33,275 nt of DNA, from the NCBI GenBank assembly GCA_017439425.1, contig JAFSJE010000087.1:1-33275 (forward strand), given 5' to 3'. Of this stretch, positions 7,868 through 17,872 are shown piece by piece. Position 1 is the first letter of the stretch, and every line of letters begins with the position of its first letter. Origin of the DNA: Oscillospiraceae bacterium. Its GTDB lineage: Bacteria; Bacillota; Clostridia; Oscillospirales; Oscillospiraceae. The position numbers were made by a program, and so were the translations under genes. The notes under the pieces are model-generated. The model saw nothing but the letters and a program-made list of their open reading frames with translations. It ran no database searches and was not told the origin of the DNA.

Positions 7868-9064
7868 ATGAAAATTCTTGTCATTAACGCCGGCTCCAGC
7901 TCCCTCAAGTACCAGTTCATGAACTCCGAAACCGGAGAGGTCTACGCCAAGGGTCTCTGCGAGCGCATCGGCATTGACGGCCGCCTTACTCATAAGGTTC
8001 CCGGCCGCGAGGACTACGTCAGCGAGACAGCTATGCCCACCCACAACGAGGCTATCAAGTCCGTTCTTGACATCATGGTCGACCCGACCTACGGCGTGAT
8101 CAAGTCTGTCGACGAGATCGACGCTGTCGGCCATCGCGTGCTCCACGGCGGCCCGAAGTTCACCGCCTCCTGCATCATTGACGACGCCTGCATCGCCGCC
8201 ATCGAGGAGTGCATCCCCCTCGGCCCGCTCCACAACCCGGCAAACCTCATGGGTATCCGCGCCTGCCAGGAGCTTATGCCCACGAAGAAGCAGGTTGCAG
8301 TATTCGATACCGCGTTCCATATGACTATGCCCCCGAAGGCATACATCTACGCCATTCCCTATGAGTATTATGAGAAGAACAGCGTCCGCCGCTACGGCTT
8401 CCACGGCACCTCTCACCGCTACGTCTCCGCCCGCGCGCTGGATATGCTCGGCAGGAAGAACGCTCCCGAGGGCACGAAGATCATCACCTGCCACCTCGGC
8501 AACGGCTCCTCTCTCGCCGCCATCAAGGACGGCAAGGTAGTCGATACCACGATGGGTCTCGGGCCTCTCGCAGGCTTCCCCATGGGCACCCGCTCCGGCG
8601 ATATCGACGCCACCATTATGGAGTACCTCATGGGTATCTACGGCTACGATATCAAGACCATGATGAACATCCTCAATAAGAAGTCCGGCGTTCTCGGTAT
8701 CTCCGGCGTATCCTCCGACTTCCGCGACCTCGCCGCCGCCGCCAAGGAGGGCAACGAGAGAGCCCAGCTCGCGCTTGACAAGTTCATCTACGAGGTAACC
8801 AAGTTCATCGGCGCTTACGCTGCCGCCATGGGCGGAGTTGACGCCATCGTATTCACCGCCGGTGTCGGCGAGAACGACTTTAGGCTCCGCGAGAAGGTCA
8901 TCGACTCCCTCGGCTATATGGGAGTCAAGATGGATAAGGCAAAGAACGACGGCTGCCGTGTTGAGGCTGACGTCTCGAGCGCTGATTCCAAGGTCAAGGT
9001 CTTCGTTATCCCCACGAACGAGGAGCTTATGATCGCCATGGACACCGAGGCGCTCTGCAAGTAA
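7868..9064 (+). CDS. ackA: Acetate kinase
   Basis: A 398-aa protein of full family length that interconverts acetyl phosphate + ADP and acetate + ATP in fermentative energy metabolism. ASKHA signatures are clear: INAGSSSLKYQ at the N-terminus, HRVLHGG, FDTAFHMTMP, the FHGTSH loop, HLGNGSS and a C-terminal VFTAGVGEN. The start has AGGGAAGG seven bases ahead. The usual partner phosphotransacetylase (pta) is not adjacent. The gene stands alone between its promoter and the terminator at 9079. Codon choice is strongly biased to C-ending codons, as expected for a highly expressed gene here. Confidence 0.96.
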   Translation: MKILVINAGSSSLKYQFMNSETGEVYAKGLCERIGIDGRLTHKVPGREDYVSETAMPTHNEAIKSVLDIMVDPTYGVIKSVDEIDAVGHRVLHGGPKFTASCIIDDACIAAIEECIPLGPLHNPANLMGIRACQELMPTKKQVAVFDTAFHMTMPPKAYIYAIPYEYYEKNSVRRYGFHGTSHRYVSARALDMLGRKNAPEGTKIITCHLGNGSSLAAIKDGKVVDTTMGLGPLAGFPMGTRSGDIDATIMEYLMGIYGYDIKTMMNILNKKSGVLGISGVSSDFRDLAAAAKEGNERAQLALDKFIYEVTKFIGAYAAAMGGVDAIVFTAGVGENDFRLREKVIDSLGYMGVKMDKAKNDGCRVEADVSSADSKVKVFVIPTNEELMIAMDTEALCK

Positions 9065-9078
9065 TTTCATTAAACACA

Positions 9079-9110
9079 AATACCACCGCGCCAATGCGGT
9101 GGTATTTTGA
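9079..9110 (+). terminator. ackA terminator
   Basis: AATACCACCGC (9079-9089) pairs with GCGGTGGTATT (9096-9106) and runs into TTG. Confidence 0.75.
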
Positions 9111-9140
9111 CATAACTCGTTGTAATTGGAGAAATGCACT

Positions 9141-10274
9141 ATGATTTCTGCTCTCTACGCCGAGGTTTATCTCGTCTGCTTTACCGTTGTCGCGCTGATG
9201 CTATACTGGGTCAAGCGCGGCGACTTCCGCTCAAAGGCGTATAAGCTGCTCAGTAAGCTCTTTATTGCCGTGCTGTTCAACTTCGGCGCGAATCTCATGT
9301 TCACTGTTTCGACGTCGCCGGGTCTGTACAGCCCGGAGACGAGCCTTGTGAGCTATGCGCTGAAAACCATCTACCACGTTTCGCTCGCCACGATGGTGCT
9401 TCTGTGGGCGTACTATGCCGAGAGTGAGGAGAGAAGCGGGCTTATGAATATGAAGGCGCCGCGCAATATGGTGTTCACACTCATCTCGATCCCGATAGCT
9501 TCCGCGCTCATAAATCCGTTCACACATTGGCTCTTTGAGCTGGGACCGAACGGCGAATACCGCCGCGGGCCGATGTTTCAGGTCGAGATGGCGGTGCTGC
9601 TTTTCATCACCTGTTTTGCCGCGGTCAGACTTATAATGCGCGTAAGGAGCGAGCCTGATCCGGTGAGGTCGCGCTATCTAAAGGTCATCGCCTCGTTCCC
9701 GCTGTCGATCCTCGCAGCCTGGGTGCTGTCGTTCATGGGCGAAACTGTGCCGGTAATATGCGTGAGCATAATGGTGGAGCTTCTGTGCATCTTTATGGGC
9801 ACGGTGCGGCTCAGCATCGCGCTCGATCCGCTCACGGGGGTCAATAACCGCCAGAATCTCAAGAGCTACGTCGAGCACGTCCTCAGGACTACGCCGGAGG
9901 AAATATACGTCCTCATGATGGACATTGACAAGTTCAAGCACATCAACGACACCTACGGCCATCTTGCCGGCGATGAGGCGCTCGTGCGCGTCGCTCAGGC
10001 AATAAAGGACGCCTGCGGTGAGATGAGAAAGCGCCCGTATATCGCGCGCTACGGCGGCGATGAGTTCGTCATTGTCGCTCAGAGCGAGGACAGCGAGATG
10101 AACGCGCTGTGCAGGCGCATTGATGATAATCTCAGTAAATGCGGCGAGCCCTTCGCCCTGCGCGTGAGCATCGGAAGCGCAAAGCTCGGCGAGGGAATGG
10201 ACGGCGAACAGCTCTTCGCCGCCGCCGACTCTGCTCTGTACAGCATCAAAAACGCGCGCAGAAGCGCTGAATGA
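9141..10274 (+). CDS. Membrane GGDEF protein (probable diguanylate cyclase)
   Basis: A 377-aa protein with about seven hydrophobic helices in the first ~215 residues and a GGDEF domain in the rest. The active-site motif RYGGDEF is intact (GGDEF near 305-309), as are DIDKFKHINDTYGHLAGDEAL and the C-terminal AADSALYSIKNARR. It should make cyclic di-GMP from GTP. The RxxD inhibitory site expected just before GGDEF is absent, so product inhibition through it is unlikely. ATG 9141 is chosen over TTG 9126 because GGAG at 9128-9131 is correctly placed. The membrane part is a putative sensor with no domain I can name. An HD-GYP protein that could degrade the same messenger is encoded at 14275-15618. 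Confidence 0.87.
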   Translation: MISALYAEVYLVCFTVVALMLYWVKRGDFRSKAYKLLSKLFIAVLFNFGANLMFTVSTSPGLYSPETSLVSYALKTIYHVSLATMVLLWAYYAESEERSGLMNMKAPRNMVFTLISIPIASALINPFTHWLFELGPNGEYRRGPMFQVEMAVLLFITCFAAVRLIMRVRSEPDPVRSRYLKVIASFPLSILAAWVLSFMGETVPVICVSIMVELLCIFMGTVRLSIALDPLTGVNNRQNLKSYVEHVLRTTPEEIYVLMMDIDKFKHINDTYGHLAGDEALVRVAQAIKDACGEMRKRPYIARYGGDEFVIVAQSEDSEMNALCRRIDDNLSKCGEPFALRVSIGSAKLGEGMDGEQLFAAADSALYSIKNARRSAE

Positions 10275-10280
10275 ACAAAA

Positions 10281-10304
10281 GCCGCCCGTATCGGGCGGCT
10301 TTTT
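10281..10304. terminator. Bidirectional terminator between GGDEF gene and queH
   Basis: GCCGCCCG (10281-10288), loop TAT, CGGGCGGC (10292-10299), flanked by AAAA on the left and TTTTT on the right. It can serve both convergent genes. Confidence 0.85.
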
Positions 10305-10908
10305 CAATGCTCCATGGCCTCGTGCGAGAAGGTGCAGCCGCACCAGCACTGGCGATAGATATCATACTCACGGCTAAGCTCTATCGAACGGAGATAGCCG
10401 TTTTTCTTTTTAAAGTCGCTGTGAAGCCAGCTGACGCCCTCGTTTTTAGCAAGCTCCTCACCGATGGCGTTGATGAGCGGGGCGTTCTTGTGCGGCGAAA
10501 CAGTCAGAGTTGTTGCGATACGCTCGATTCCGAGGCGCTTAGCCTCCTTCGCCGTCTCACCGAGGCGCAGAGTGAAGCAGTCGCCGCAGCGCGCTCCGCC
10601 CTCCGGCTCAAGCTCCTTGCCCCTTGCGGCGGAGTAGAAGCGCTCCGGGTCGTAATCTCCCCAGATAAGCTCGACATCCGTCATTCCGGAGGCGCGCAGA
10701 AGCTTTGGCAGCTCGTTTCCGCGTTTTACATACTCGTCATAGGGGTGCGTGTTCGGGTTGAAGTAGAACAGCACGATGCGAAAATGCTCATAGAGCCGCT
10801 CCAGCACCGCGCTCGAGCACGGCGCACAGCACGAATGGAGAAGAAGCGGAGGGCGGGAGCCCGAAAGCTCCGCTATCTCCGCCTCCATTATGCGATTGAA
10901 GTCCTCTT

Positions 10909-10912
<4 letters not shown>
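10304..10912 (-). CDS. queH: Epoxyqueuosine reductase QueH
   Basis: A 202-aa cytosolic protein of the former DUF208 family that reduces epoxyqueuosine to queuosine in tRNA, the cobalamin-independent alternative to QueG. Its cysteine pattern is complete: Cys28-Cys29-X2-Cys32 (HSCCAPC), Cys109-X2-Cys112 (RCGDC) and Cys189-X-Cys191-X-Cys193 (CWCGC), the iron-sulfur and second-metal ligands of the family. Its ATG overlaps the glnS stop as ATGA (10909-10912), so it is the second gene of a glnS-queH operon. Queuosine is not made for tRNA-Gln, so the pairing is a shared tRNA theme and not one pathway. Confidence 0.92.
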
Positions 10913-12570
<1,658 letters not shown>

Positions 12571-12631
12571 AAAGCTCAACTCCTTTGTGATAATCAAGTT
12601 ATTTTATCATAGCATAAACTAATTTGCAAGA

Positions 12632-12660
12632 TTGCATTTCAGATTATTGCGGTGTATAAT
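12632..12660 (+). promoter_or_regulatory. Promoter of the FMN riboswitch-ribU transcript
   Basis: TTGCAT (12632-12637), 17-bp spacer, TATAAT (12655-12660), about 20 bases before the riboswitch. Confidence 0.65.
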
Positions 12661-12681
12661 ACCAATACAATCAAATATTGC

Positions 12682-12792
12682 GTCTTCGGGGCGGGGTGAG
12701 AGTCCCCACCGGCAGTAAAGTCTGCGAGCCAACGGCTGACACGGTGCGATTCCGTGACCGACGGTATAGTCCGGATGGGAGAAGGCGAGCGG
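12682..12792 (+). promoter_or_regulatory. FMN riboswitch (RFN element)
   Basis: The conserved RFN core is readable in order: TCTTCGGGGCGGGGTGAGA, CCCCACCGGCAGTAAAG, GCGAGCCAACGGCTGA, GATTCCGTGACCGACGGTATAGT and CCGGATGGGAGAAGG. It binds flavin mononucleotide and is expected to switch off the downstream riboflavin transporter when flavin is plentiful. The right boundary is approximate. Confidence 0.95.
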
Positions 12793-12804
12793 TTTCTCCG
12801 CTTG

Positions 12805-12841
12805 TACACTCAGAGGCGCAAGCCTTGGGTGTATATTTTTT
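12805..12841 (+). terminator. Riboswitch-controlled intrinsic terminator
   Basis: TACACTCAGAGGC pairs with GCCTTGGGTGTA (one bulged A, two G-T pairs) around GCAA, followed by TATTTTTT. Its position between riboswitch and ribU suggests transcription attenuation. I did not resolve the matching antiterminator. Confidence 0.75.
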
Positions 12842-12882
12842 GTGGAAGCGTTGATCAAATCGCTTCCCGGGGAGGAATCTAT

Positions 12883-13467
12883 ATGTCAAAAACAGTACGC
12901 AATCTCGTTGTCACCGCAATGCTCACGGCTGTGAGCTTCATTCTCATGCTCCTCGATTTCTCGGTGCCGCTCATTCCGAACTTCGTGAAGATGGATATCT
13001 CGGAGTTTCCGGCTCTGCTCGCGGCATTTGCCCTCGGTCCGGTGTGGGGCGCGGGCGTGTGCCTGCTCAAAAACCTCCTGCACCTCACTGTAACCACCAC
13101 CGGCGGGGTCGGTGAGCTTGCGAACTTCCTGCTCGGCGCGGTATTTACCCTCGTCGCAGGAGCAATCTACAAGCACAAGCGCACCCGCACCGGAGCGATG
13201 ATCGCCTCAATCGCCGGCGCGTTCGCGATGGCGGCGCTGAGCCTGCCGATAAACTATTACATCACATATCCGTTTTACCAGAATTTCATGCCGCTTGACG
13301 CAATAATCGGCGCGTATCAGGCGATAAATCCCGGTGTTGACGGACTTTTCGCGTGCCTTCTCATATTCAACGTGCCGTTCACGTTTGTGAAGGGTATGCT
13401 GGACGTTATCCTCTGCGCGCTCATCTACAAGCGCATTAGCCCCTTGCTGAAAGGAAAGAGTAACTGA
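12883..13467 (+). CDS. ribU: Riboflavin ECF transporter S component
   Basis: A 194-aa hydrophobic protein with about six transmembrane helices. The N-terminal LVVTAMLTAVSFILMLLDF and the ISEFPALLAAFALGPVWGAGVCLLKNLLH segment are typical of RibU-type substrate-binding subunits of energy-coupling-factor transporters. The shared EcfA/EcfT module is not in the window. The start is ATG 12883 after GGGGAGGAAT; reading frames that start earlier would begin inside the riboswitch and are discarded. Control by the FMN riboswitch supports the riboflavin assignment. The SLOG-family gene starts two bases after the ribU stop. Confidence 0.92.
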   Translation: MSKTVRNLVVTAMLTAVSFILMLLDFSVPLIPNFVKMDISEFPALLAAFALGPVWGAGVCLLKNLLHLTVTTTGGVGELANFLLGAVFTLVAGAIYKHKRTRTGAMIASIAGAFAMAALSLPINYYITYPFYQNFMPLDAIIGAYQAINPGVDGLFACLLIFNVPFTFVKGMLDVILCALIYKRISPLLKGKSN

Positions 13468-13469
13468 CG

Positions 13470-13976
13470 ATGTACCGAACCGAGACTGCCTGCTTTACCG
13501 GTCACCGGCCGGAGAAGCTGCCGTGGGGCAGCGATGAGAGCGACCCGCGCTGCTATGCGCTCAAGGAGCGCCTTGGCGATATTGTCGAAGCGCTCTACGC
13601 GAGCGGGATACGCCACTTTATCTGCGGCATGGCGCGCGGCTGCGACACGTATTTCTGCGAGGCGGTGATCGCCCTGCGCGAGGAGCGTGAGGACGTGACG
13701 CTCGAGGCGGCTATACCCTTCGACGGGCAGAGCGGGAAATGGTCGGCGCAGGACAGGAAGCGATATTATTACCTCACCGCCCAGTGCGACCGGGAGACGG
13801 TTCTGCAGCACGGCTACTCGAAGGACTGCTTCCTGCGCCGAAATCAGTATATGGTCGATTCCTCGAGCGTGCTCGTCGCTGTGTTCGACGGCACCGCGGG
13901 CGGCACGAGCCAGACTGTCAGCTACGCCTCGCGCGAGGGGCTTGAGGTCATTTCGATAAATCCATACGAGCTTTAG
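13470..13976 (+). CDS. SLOG-domain protein (DUF1273/YpsA-like)
   Basis: A 168-aa soluble protein with the Rossmann-like SLOG nucleotide-binding fold. It opens with the characteristic CFTGHRPEKLPWG, has GMARGCDTYFCEAV near the middle and ends with VAVFDGTAGGTSQTVSYASREGLEVISINP. YpsA-type proteins have reported roles in cell division or stress in Gram-positives, but the ligand is unknown and I assign none here. It follows ribU after two bases and so shares its transcript and riboswitch control. No toxin or nucleotide-cyclase partner that would indicate a SLOG defence system is adjacent. Confidence 0.82.
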   Translation: MYRTETACFTGHRPEKLPWGSDESDPRCYALKERLGDIVEALYASGIRHFICGMARGCDTYFCEAVIALREEREDVTLEAAIPFDGQSGKWSAQDRKRYYYLTAQCDRETVLQHGYSKDCFLRRNQYMVDSSSVLVAVFDGTAGGTSQTVSYASREGLEVISINPYEL

Positions 13977-14138
13977 AGGGCGGTCTTGTGACCGCCCTCT
14001 CAGACTGTAGACAAAAAGGAAAAAGCGATGGATAAAGGAGGCGGGGATCTGTGAAGGGGCCGGCCGAGAGGCCCCTTCACGTCGCATCACCCGCCCGCAG
14101 GCGTCATATTTTGCGCTCAGATAGCGCAAAATATGTTC
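13975..14138. repeat. Cluster of palindromic repeats (REP-like)
   Basis: Three strong stem-loops lie in a row. AGAGGGCGGTC/GACCGCCCTCT is at 13975-14000. GTGAAGGGGCC/GGCCCCTTCAC is at 14051-14080. The 13-bp perfect CATATTTTGCGCT/AGCGCAAAATATG is at 14105-14135. The first is repeated base for base at 14165-14190. No convincing gene lies between them; an eight-codon ATG frame at 14028 has a purine-rich leader but no other support. Confidence 0.7.
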
Positions 14139-14164
14139 GATGCGGAGACTTTGTCGACGCATTG

Positions 14165-14198
14165 AGAGGGCGGTCTTGTGACCGCCCTCTGCGTTTTT
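14165..14198 (+). terminator. Terminator, second copy of the GGGCGGTC hairpin
   Basis: AGAGGGCGGTC (14165-14175), loop TTGT, GACCGCCCTCT (14180-14190), then GCGTTTTT. The copy at 13975 lacks the T-run, so this is the likely end of the ribU transcript. About 75 bases of unassigned sequence follow before the HD-GYP stop. Confidence 0.7.
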
Positions 14199-14274
14199 CT
14201 GTATCAGACTTGTTGAGAATATGCCTCAAAGCATCTTGCTTTGTCAAGGTATGGAGAGAGAAAGCTGCTGAGGC

Positions 14275-15618
14275 TCACTTATTCCGGATATTCGAGATAT
14301 CCTCCGTCGAGCCGCCGCCGTTATCGTCCGGCGCGCGCAGCTCACCCTTGTCGACGAGCCTCAGGAACGCGTCCACCACGTCGGCAGTGAGCTGAGTGCC
14401 GCGCACCTCACGAATTATCTCGCACACTCTGTCGAAGTTCATTCTCTTGCGGTAGGGCCGGTCTGAGTACATCGCGTCGAAGGTGTCCGCTACCGCGATT
14501 ATCTGCGCCACGCGCGGAATCTCGTCGCCCTTGAGCCCCATCGGATAGCCGCGCCCGTCCGGCCGCTCGTGGTGACTTCCGGCGCCGACGGCTATCTCCG
14601 GCATAAGGCTGATGTTCTTGAGCGCCTCATAGCCGCGGCGAGCGTGGGATTTGATTATATTGAACTCGTTATCGTCGAGCTTGCCGGGCTTGTTGAGCAC
14701 CTCGTCCGGTATGCCTATCTTGCCGATATCGTGCATAAGCGCGATGTTGTAGTAGTTCTCGACCGTCTCCTCATCGTAGCCGAGCTCGCGCGTGAGCATA
14801 GCGGTGTACCTTGCAACGCGGGTCGAATGACCCTGCGTGTAGCTGTCCTTAAGGTCGATTATCTTCGCAAACGACTCGACTATCTCGCGGATGAGCTGCT
14901 TATCGCGCTTCTGGCGCTCGATGTAGACGTCCATCTCGTCGGCTCTGTGGTAATTTATGGAAATTCTCGCGCCGAGGAACACGAAGAACGCAAGAAACAC
15001 CACGCCGACGACTGATACCATTATAATAAAGCGGTTCGTTATGTCGCGCAGGATCTGCATTGAAACGTCGGCTCCGGCGTAGCACACGCACCTGCCCGCA
15101 GAATCGTACACCGGCTCGTAGACTGTGAGGAGCCAGCCGTAGGCGTCGTTTGACTCGATGGGGTCGATGCGCCCGCCCTCTAAGAGGGTCGGCACGAGCG
15201 GAAGGAAGGTCGGGTCGAAGGGCACGACCTCGCGGAAGGAATCCGCCGCAAGTCCCTCGGTATCGAAGTCGAATACGACGTGGCAGCCGTCCTCAAGTAT
15301 CTGATAGACGTAGATGTACTCGACGTCGGGCGTGTCGCGCAGCATCCTCTCGAGGGCGGCGGCGGTCGCCTCATACTCCTCGTCAATGCCGTCAGTGAGC
15401 CAGTAATTTACCTTGTCGGCGTTTATGAAGTCCGCGGCGAGAAGCGCCATACCGCGGGCAGTCTGGGTCTTCATCTCACGCGCAGAGCTTGAGAATATGA
15501 GGTACGACGCGCCGGACAGAACTGCCGTCAGGCAGAACGCCAGCACCGTGACAATTATTATGAGTATTCTGTGCCGCTTTTCGCGCTTATGGGCTCCTGC
15601 CGCGTTTTTCATGTCCAT
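14275..15618 (-). CDS. Membrane HD-GYP domain phosphodiesterase
   Basis: A 447-aa protein with an N-terminal transmembrane helix, an extracytoplasmic region of about 150 residues (probably a Cache-like sensor; it contains VYEPVYDSAGRCVCYAGADVS), a second helix, and a C-terminal HD-GYP domain. Metal-binding motifs are intact: HSTRVARY, HDIGKIGIPDEVLNKPG, HHERPDGRGYP and ADTFDAMYSDRPYR. The family hydrolyses cyclic di-GMP to pGpG or GMP. ATG 15618 is chosen; an in-frame TTG at 15639 is possible and neither has a strong ribosome binding site. With the GGDEF protein at 9141 the window encodes both synthesis and breakdown of the messenger. Confidence 0.88.
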   Translation of the reverse strand: MDMKNAAGAHKREKRHRILIIIVTVLAFCLTAVLSGASYLIFSSSAREMKTQTARGMALLAADFINADKVNYWLTDGIDEEYEATAAALERMLRDTPDVEYIYVYQILEDGCHVVFDFDTEGLAADSFREVVPFDPTFLPLVPTLLEGGRIDPIESNDAYGWLLTVYEPVYDSAGRCVCYAGADVSMQILRDITNRFIIMVSVVGVVFLAFFVFLGARISINYHRADEMDVYIERQKRDKQLIREIVESFAKIIDLKDSYTQGHSTRVARYTAMLTRELGYDEETVENYYNIALMHDIGKIGIPDEVLNKPGKLDDNEFNIIKSHARRGYEALKNISLMPEIAVGAGSHHERPDGRGYPMGLKGDEIPRVAQIIAVADTFDAMYSDRPYRKRMNFDRVCEIIREVRGTQLTADVVDAFLRLVDKGELRAPDDNGGGSTEDISNIRNK

Positions 15619-15723
15619 TCGCTCTACCCCGCAGTACAATACTAACCCCTAATCAAAATCTTCAATTCGCGCGCTCGGCTAAAGCTTTTAATCAGGGATC
15701 AGTACAATCAAAAATACATATGG

Positions 15724-15751
15724 ATTATAGCATAAAGGGCGGTTTTGTAAA
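15724..15751 (-). promoter_or_regulatory. Promoter of the HD-GYP gene
   Basis: On the minus strand TTTACA (15751-15746), 16-bp spacer, TGC-extended TATAAT (15729-15724). A GGGAGGG/CCCTCCC hairpin at 15776-15795 lies further upstream, between this promoter and the SDR gene; it has no T-run. Confidence 0.65.
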
Positions 15752-15834
15752 GGATTATTTCACTTTTTTACAGATGGGAGGGTCAAGCCCCTCCCCTATA
15801 TGGTCGCGGTTGTCGTACAAGAGGGCGGGCGCAC

Positions 15835-16665
15835 TCACCGCCCCTTCTTGAATTCCCTGCCGTTCGTGCTTCCGCCGTCCACGAGGACGTCAACTCCGGC
15901 GAGGTAGCCGTTGCGCTCGTCCGCGACTGTGGCGATGGCGTAGCCGAGCTCTTCGGGTCTGCCCATTCTCTCCTCGGCGGTGAACGGTATAAGCGCGCCG
16001 CCCTCCTTCTCCTCGAGCCTTCCCATATCGGTGGCGATGAGTCCGGGCGAGAGTGAAACGACTCTTATGCCCCTTTTGCCGTACTCAAAGGCGCACTTGC
16101 GCGCGTACCAGCACACGAAGTTCTTACTCAGCGCGTAGGCGAAGCCCGCCTTCTGATAGTCTGTCTTGGCGAGATTCGCAAACTTCATAAGCCCTGCGAT
16201 GAACTTGGCTTCGTCCGTCTCGGCGTACTTGTAGCTTCTGCCCGCGAGCTTTGTGAGAACGCCGGGCAGGGCGTAGGCGGAGTTTGAGGAGATGTCGCAG
16301 ATAACGCTGCCCGCGCTCATGACCTTCGAGAACTCCTCGTTTACATAGACTGTGCCGAGGGCGTTGACTCTCAGGAGCTTCTCGCCGTCAGCCATATTCG
16401 GGCTCATACCCGCGGCGTTTATGACGTTTTTGACCTCTCCGAGGCTCCTTGCATACTCCGCAAGGGCGCGGACAGAGGCGCGGTCAGAGGTGTCGCAGGC
16501 GTGGGCGTAAGCGGTGAAGCCGAGGTCAGTGAGGGTCTTTACCGCGTTTTCGAGCTTCGATACTGTTCTGCCGGACAGGACGATTATCTTCTCCTTCGGC
16601 ATAAATTTTGCGGCCTCGAGCCCCATTCCGGAGCCTCCTCCGGTTATTACAGCTACGTTTGCCAT
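15835..16665 (-). CDS. Short-chain dehydrogenase/reductase
   Basis: A 276-aa classical SDR, NAD(P)-dependent. It has the cofactor motif TGGGSGMG (8-15), NAAG in the middle, a catalytic Ser in ISSNSAY (about 126-129), and Tyr177-X3-Lys181 (YALSK), followed by SPGLIATDMG. A 35-residue insertion between Ser and Tyr (about 132-170) is longer than in the smallest SDRs and is typical of 3-alpha-hydroxysteroid or carveol dehydrogenase-like members, but I do not assign a substrate. It starts 11 bases after the upstream SDR gene, with AAGGAGAAAG overlapping that gene's end. The two are an operon. Confidence 0.85.
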   Translation of the reverse strand: MANVAVITGGGSGMGLEAAKFMPKEKIIVLSGRTVSKLENAVKTLTDLGFTAYAHACDTSDRASVRALAEYARSLGEVKNVINAAGMSPNMADGEKLLRVNALGTVYVNEEFSKVMSAGSVICDISSNSAYALPGVLTKLAGRSYKYAETDEAKFIAGLMKFANLAKTDYQKAGFAYALSKNFVCWYARKCAFEYGKRGIRVVSLSPGLIATDMGRLEEKEGGALIPFTAEERMGRPEELGYAIATVADERNGYLAGVDVLVDGGSTNGREFKKGR

Positions 16666-16676
16666 ACTCTTTCTCC

Positions 16677-17690
16677 TTATGCGATTTTGCCCGTCGCCCT
16701 GAGCCAGGCGACTTCATCGCGTATTGTATCACGATATGAGCGCGTTGTATAGCCCAATTCGCGCTTTGCCTTCGAGGAATCGAAGTCGTTATTGCGCGCG
16801 AGATTGTAGACGGAGAAGGTGGTCATAAGCGGCCGCTTGCCGCTGCGCTTTGCCTGCTTCTCGAGGATGGAGGCGATGAAATTCGCCACGCCGATGGGCA
16901 GGAAGGTCTTTATCTCCTTCACACCCGCCTCGTCGGATACCATCTTCGCAAAGTCGCGGAAATTGACCTCCTCGTTGCCGAGGATATAGCACTCGCCCGC
17001 CCTGCCGTTATCTGCGGCGCGTATGGCGCCGTCGGCGAGGTCGCGCACGTCGCAGAGATTGAAGCTTCCGTCGATGCCCGCCGGCATTTCGCCGTTTATT
17101 ATCTGTATGAGCACCCCGGTCGTCTCGCCCACCGCAGGGTCGTTCGGGCCGAGAATGCCGCTCGGGTGGACTACGCAGGCGTTCAGCCCGCGGTTATGCA
17201 CCGCGTCGAGCACGAGCTGTGTCGCAATCGCCTTGCTCTCGGAGTAGCAGCCGAGCACCTTCGTGGAGTCGAAGTAGCTGACCTCGCGTATCTTTTTGCC
17301 CTTCGGCACCTCGGGTATCGCTCCCGTGGAGGAGCAGTAGACGAGCTTTCTGCACTCCGGGTGCTCTAGGCACAGGTCGATGATATTCTGCGTGCCGCCG
17401 ACGTTGACGTTCATTACAAGCGGGCTGTAATCGGGGTTTACGGTGACTACCGAGGCGATGTGCAGGCAGACGGTTTCCGTACCCTCCGGCACGGTGAAGA
17501 ACTCCCGCAGGCTCTCCTTATCCGTGAGGTCGCCCTCGAATATCTCGCACTCGCGGGGTACGAATTTCACCGCCGGGTCATTTTTCAGAACGAACGCGCG
17601 CACTCTGTCGCCTCTGTCGATGAGCTGGCGGGCGATGTTGCCGCCGAGAAAGCCTGCCGCGCCGGTGAGAAGATAAATTGTATTTTTCAT
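16677..17690 (-). CDS. Extended SDR / NAD-dependent epimerase-dehydratase-like reductase
   Basis: A 337-aa protein with an N-terminal Rossmann motif TGAAGFLGGNIARQL (from residue 9), ASVVTV, YCSSTGAIP and the catalytic YSESK. This layout fits NAD(P)-binding extended SDRs of the dihydroflavonol-reductase/3-beta-hydroxysteroid-dehydrogenase type more than sugar-nucleotide epimerases, because no nucleotide-sugar context exists here. ATG 17690 is chosen because GGAGG lies just upstream; longer in-frame extensions would pass through that site. It is first in a two-gene operon with the classical SDR downstream. The remnant TetR gene lies upstream on the same strand and may once have controlled it. 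Confidence 0.82.
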   Translation of the reverse strand: MKNTIYLLTGAAGFLGGNIARQLIDRGDRVRAFVLKNDPAVKFVPRECEIFEGDLTDKESLREFFTVPEGTETVCLHIASVVTVNPDYSPLVMNVNVGGTQNIIDLCLEHPECRKLVYCSSTGAIPEVPKGKKIREVSYFDSTKVLGCYSESKAIATQLVLDAVHNRGLNACVVHPSGILGPNDPAVGETTGVLIQIINGEMPAGIDGSFNLCDVRDLADGAIRAADNGRAGECYILGNEEVNFRDFAKMVSDEAGVKEIKTFLPIGVANFIASILEKQAKRSGKRPLMTTFSVYNLARNNDFDSSKAKRELGYTTRSYRDTIRDEVAWLRATGKIA

Positions 17691-17811
17691 GAGTTGAGCC
17701 TCCTTGTTTTTTCGTTGTGACAAGAGGGTAACTCAGCCTTGTTTCAGATATGTTTTTGAAATGTTTAGGTTTTGTTAAATGCGAAAAAATGTGTAGTGCC
17801 GCAGCGTGAAG

Positions 17812-17835
17812 AAAATGTGCCGGTGGCACATTTTT
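17812..17835. terminator. Hairpin with T-runs on both strands, after the TetR fragment
   Basis: AATGTGCC (17814-17821), loop GGT, GGCACATT (17825-17832), with AAA on the left and TTT on the right, so it can stop transcription either way. A second palindrome-rich stretch (GCCGCAGCGGC region, 17842-17862) follows. Confidence 0.65.
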
Positions 17836-17872
17836 AGCGTAGGCCGCAGCGGCTGCGCCGCGAGGAGGGAAG

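Noticed and set aside
12754-12882. Upstream extension of ribU
   Set aside because: It would translate the FMN riboswitch and attenuator; the real start at 12883 has a strong ribosome binding site.
13470-13976. SLOG protein as part of a nucleotide-signalling defence system
   Set aside because: It belongs to the YpsA/DUF1273 type and shares a transcript with ribU; no cyclase or effector is adjacent.
14051-14395. Plus-strand frame of 114 codons starting with a well-placed GGAGG
   Set aside because: It runs through the palindrome cluster and then antisense into the HD-GYP gene; its content is palindromic repeat translated.
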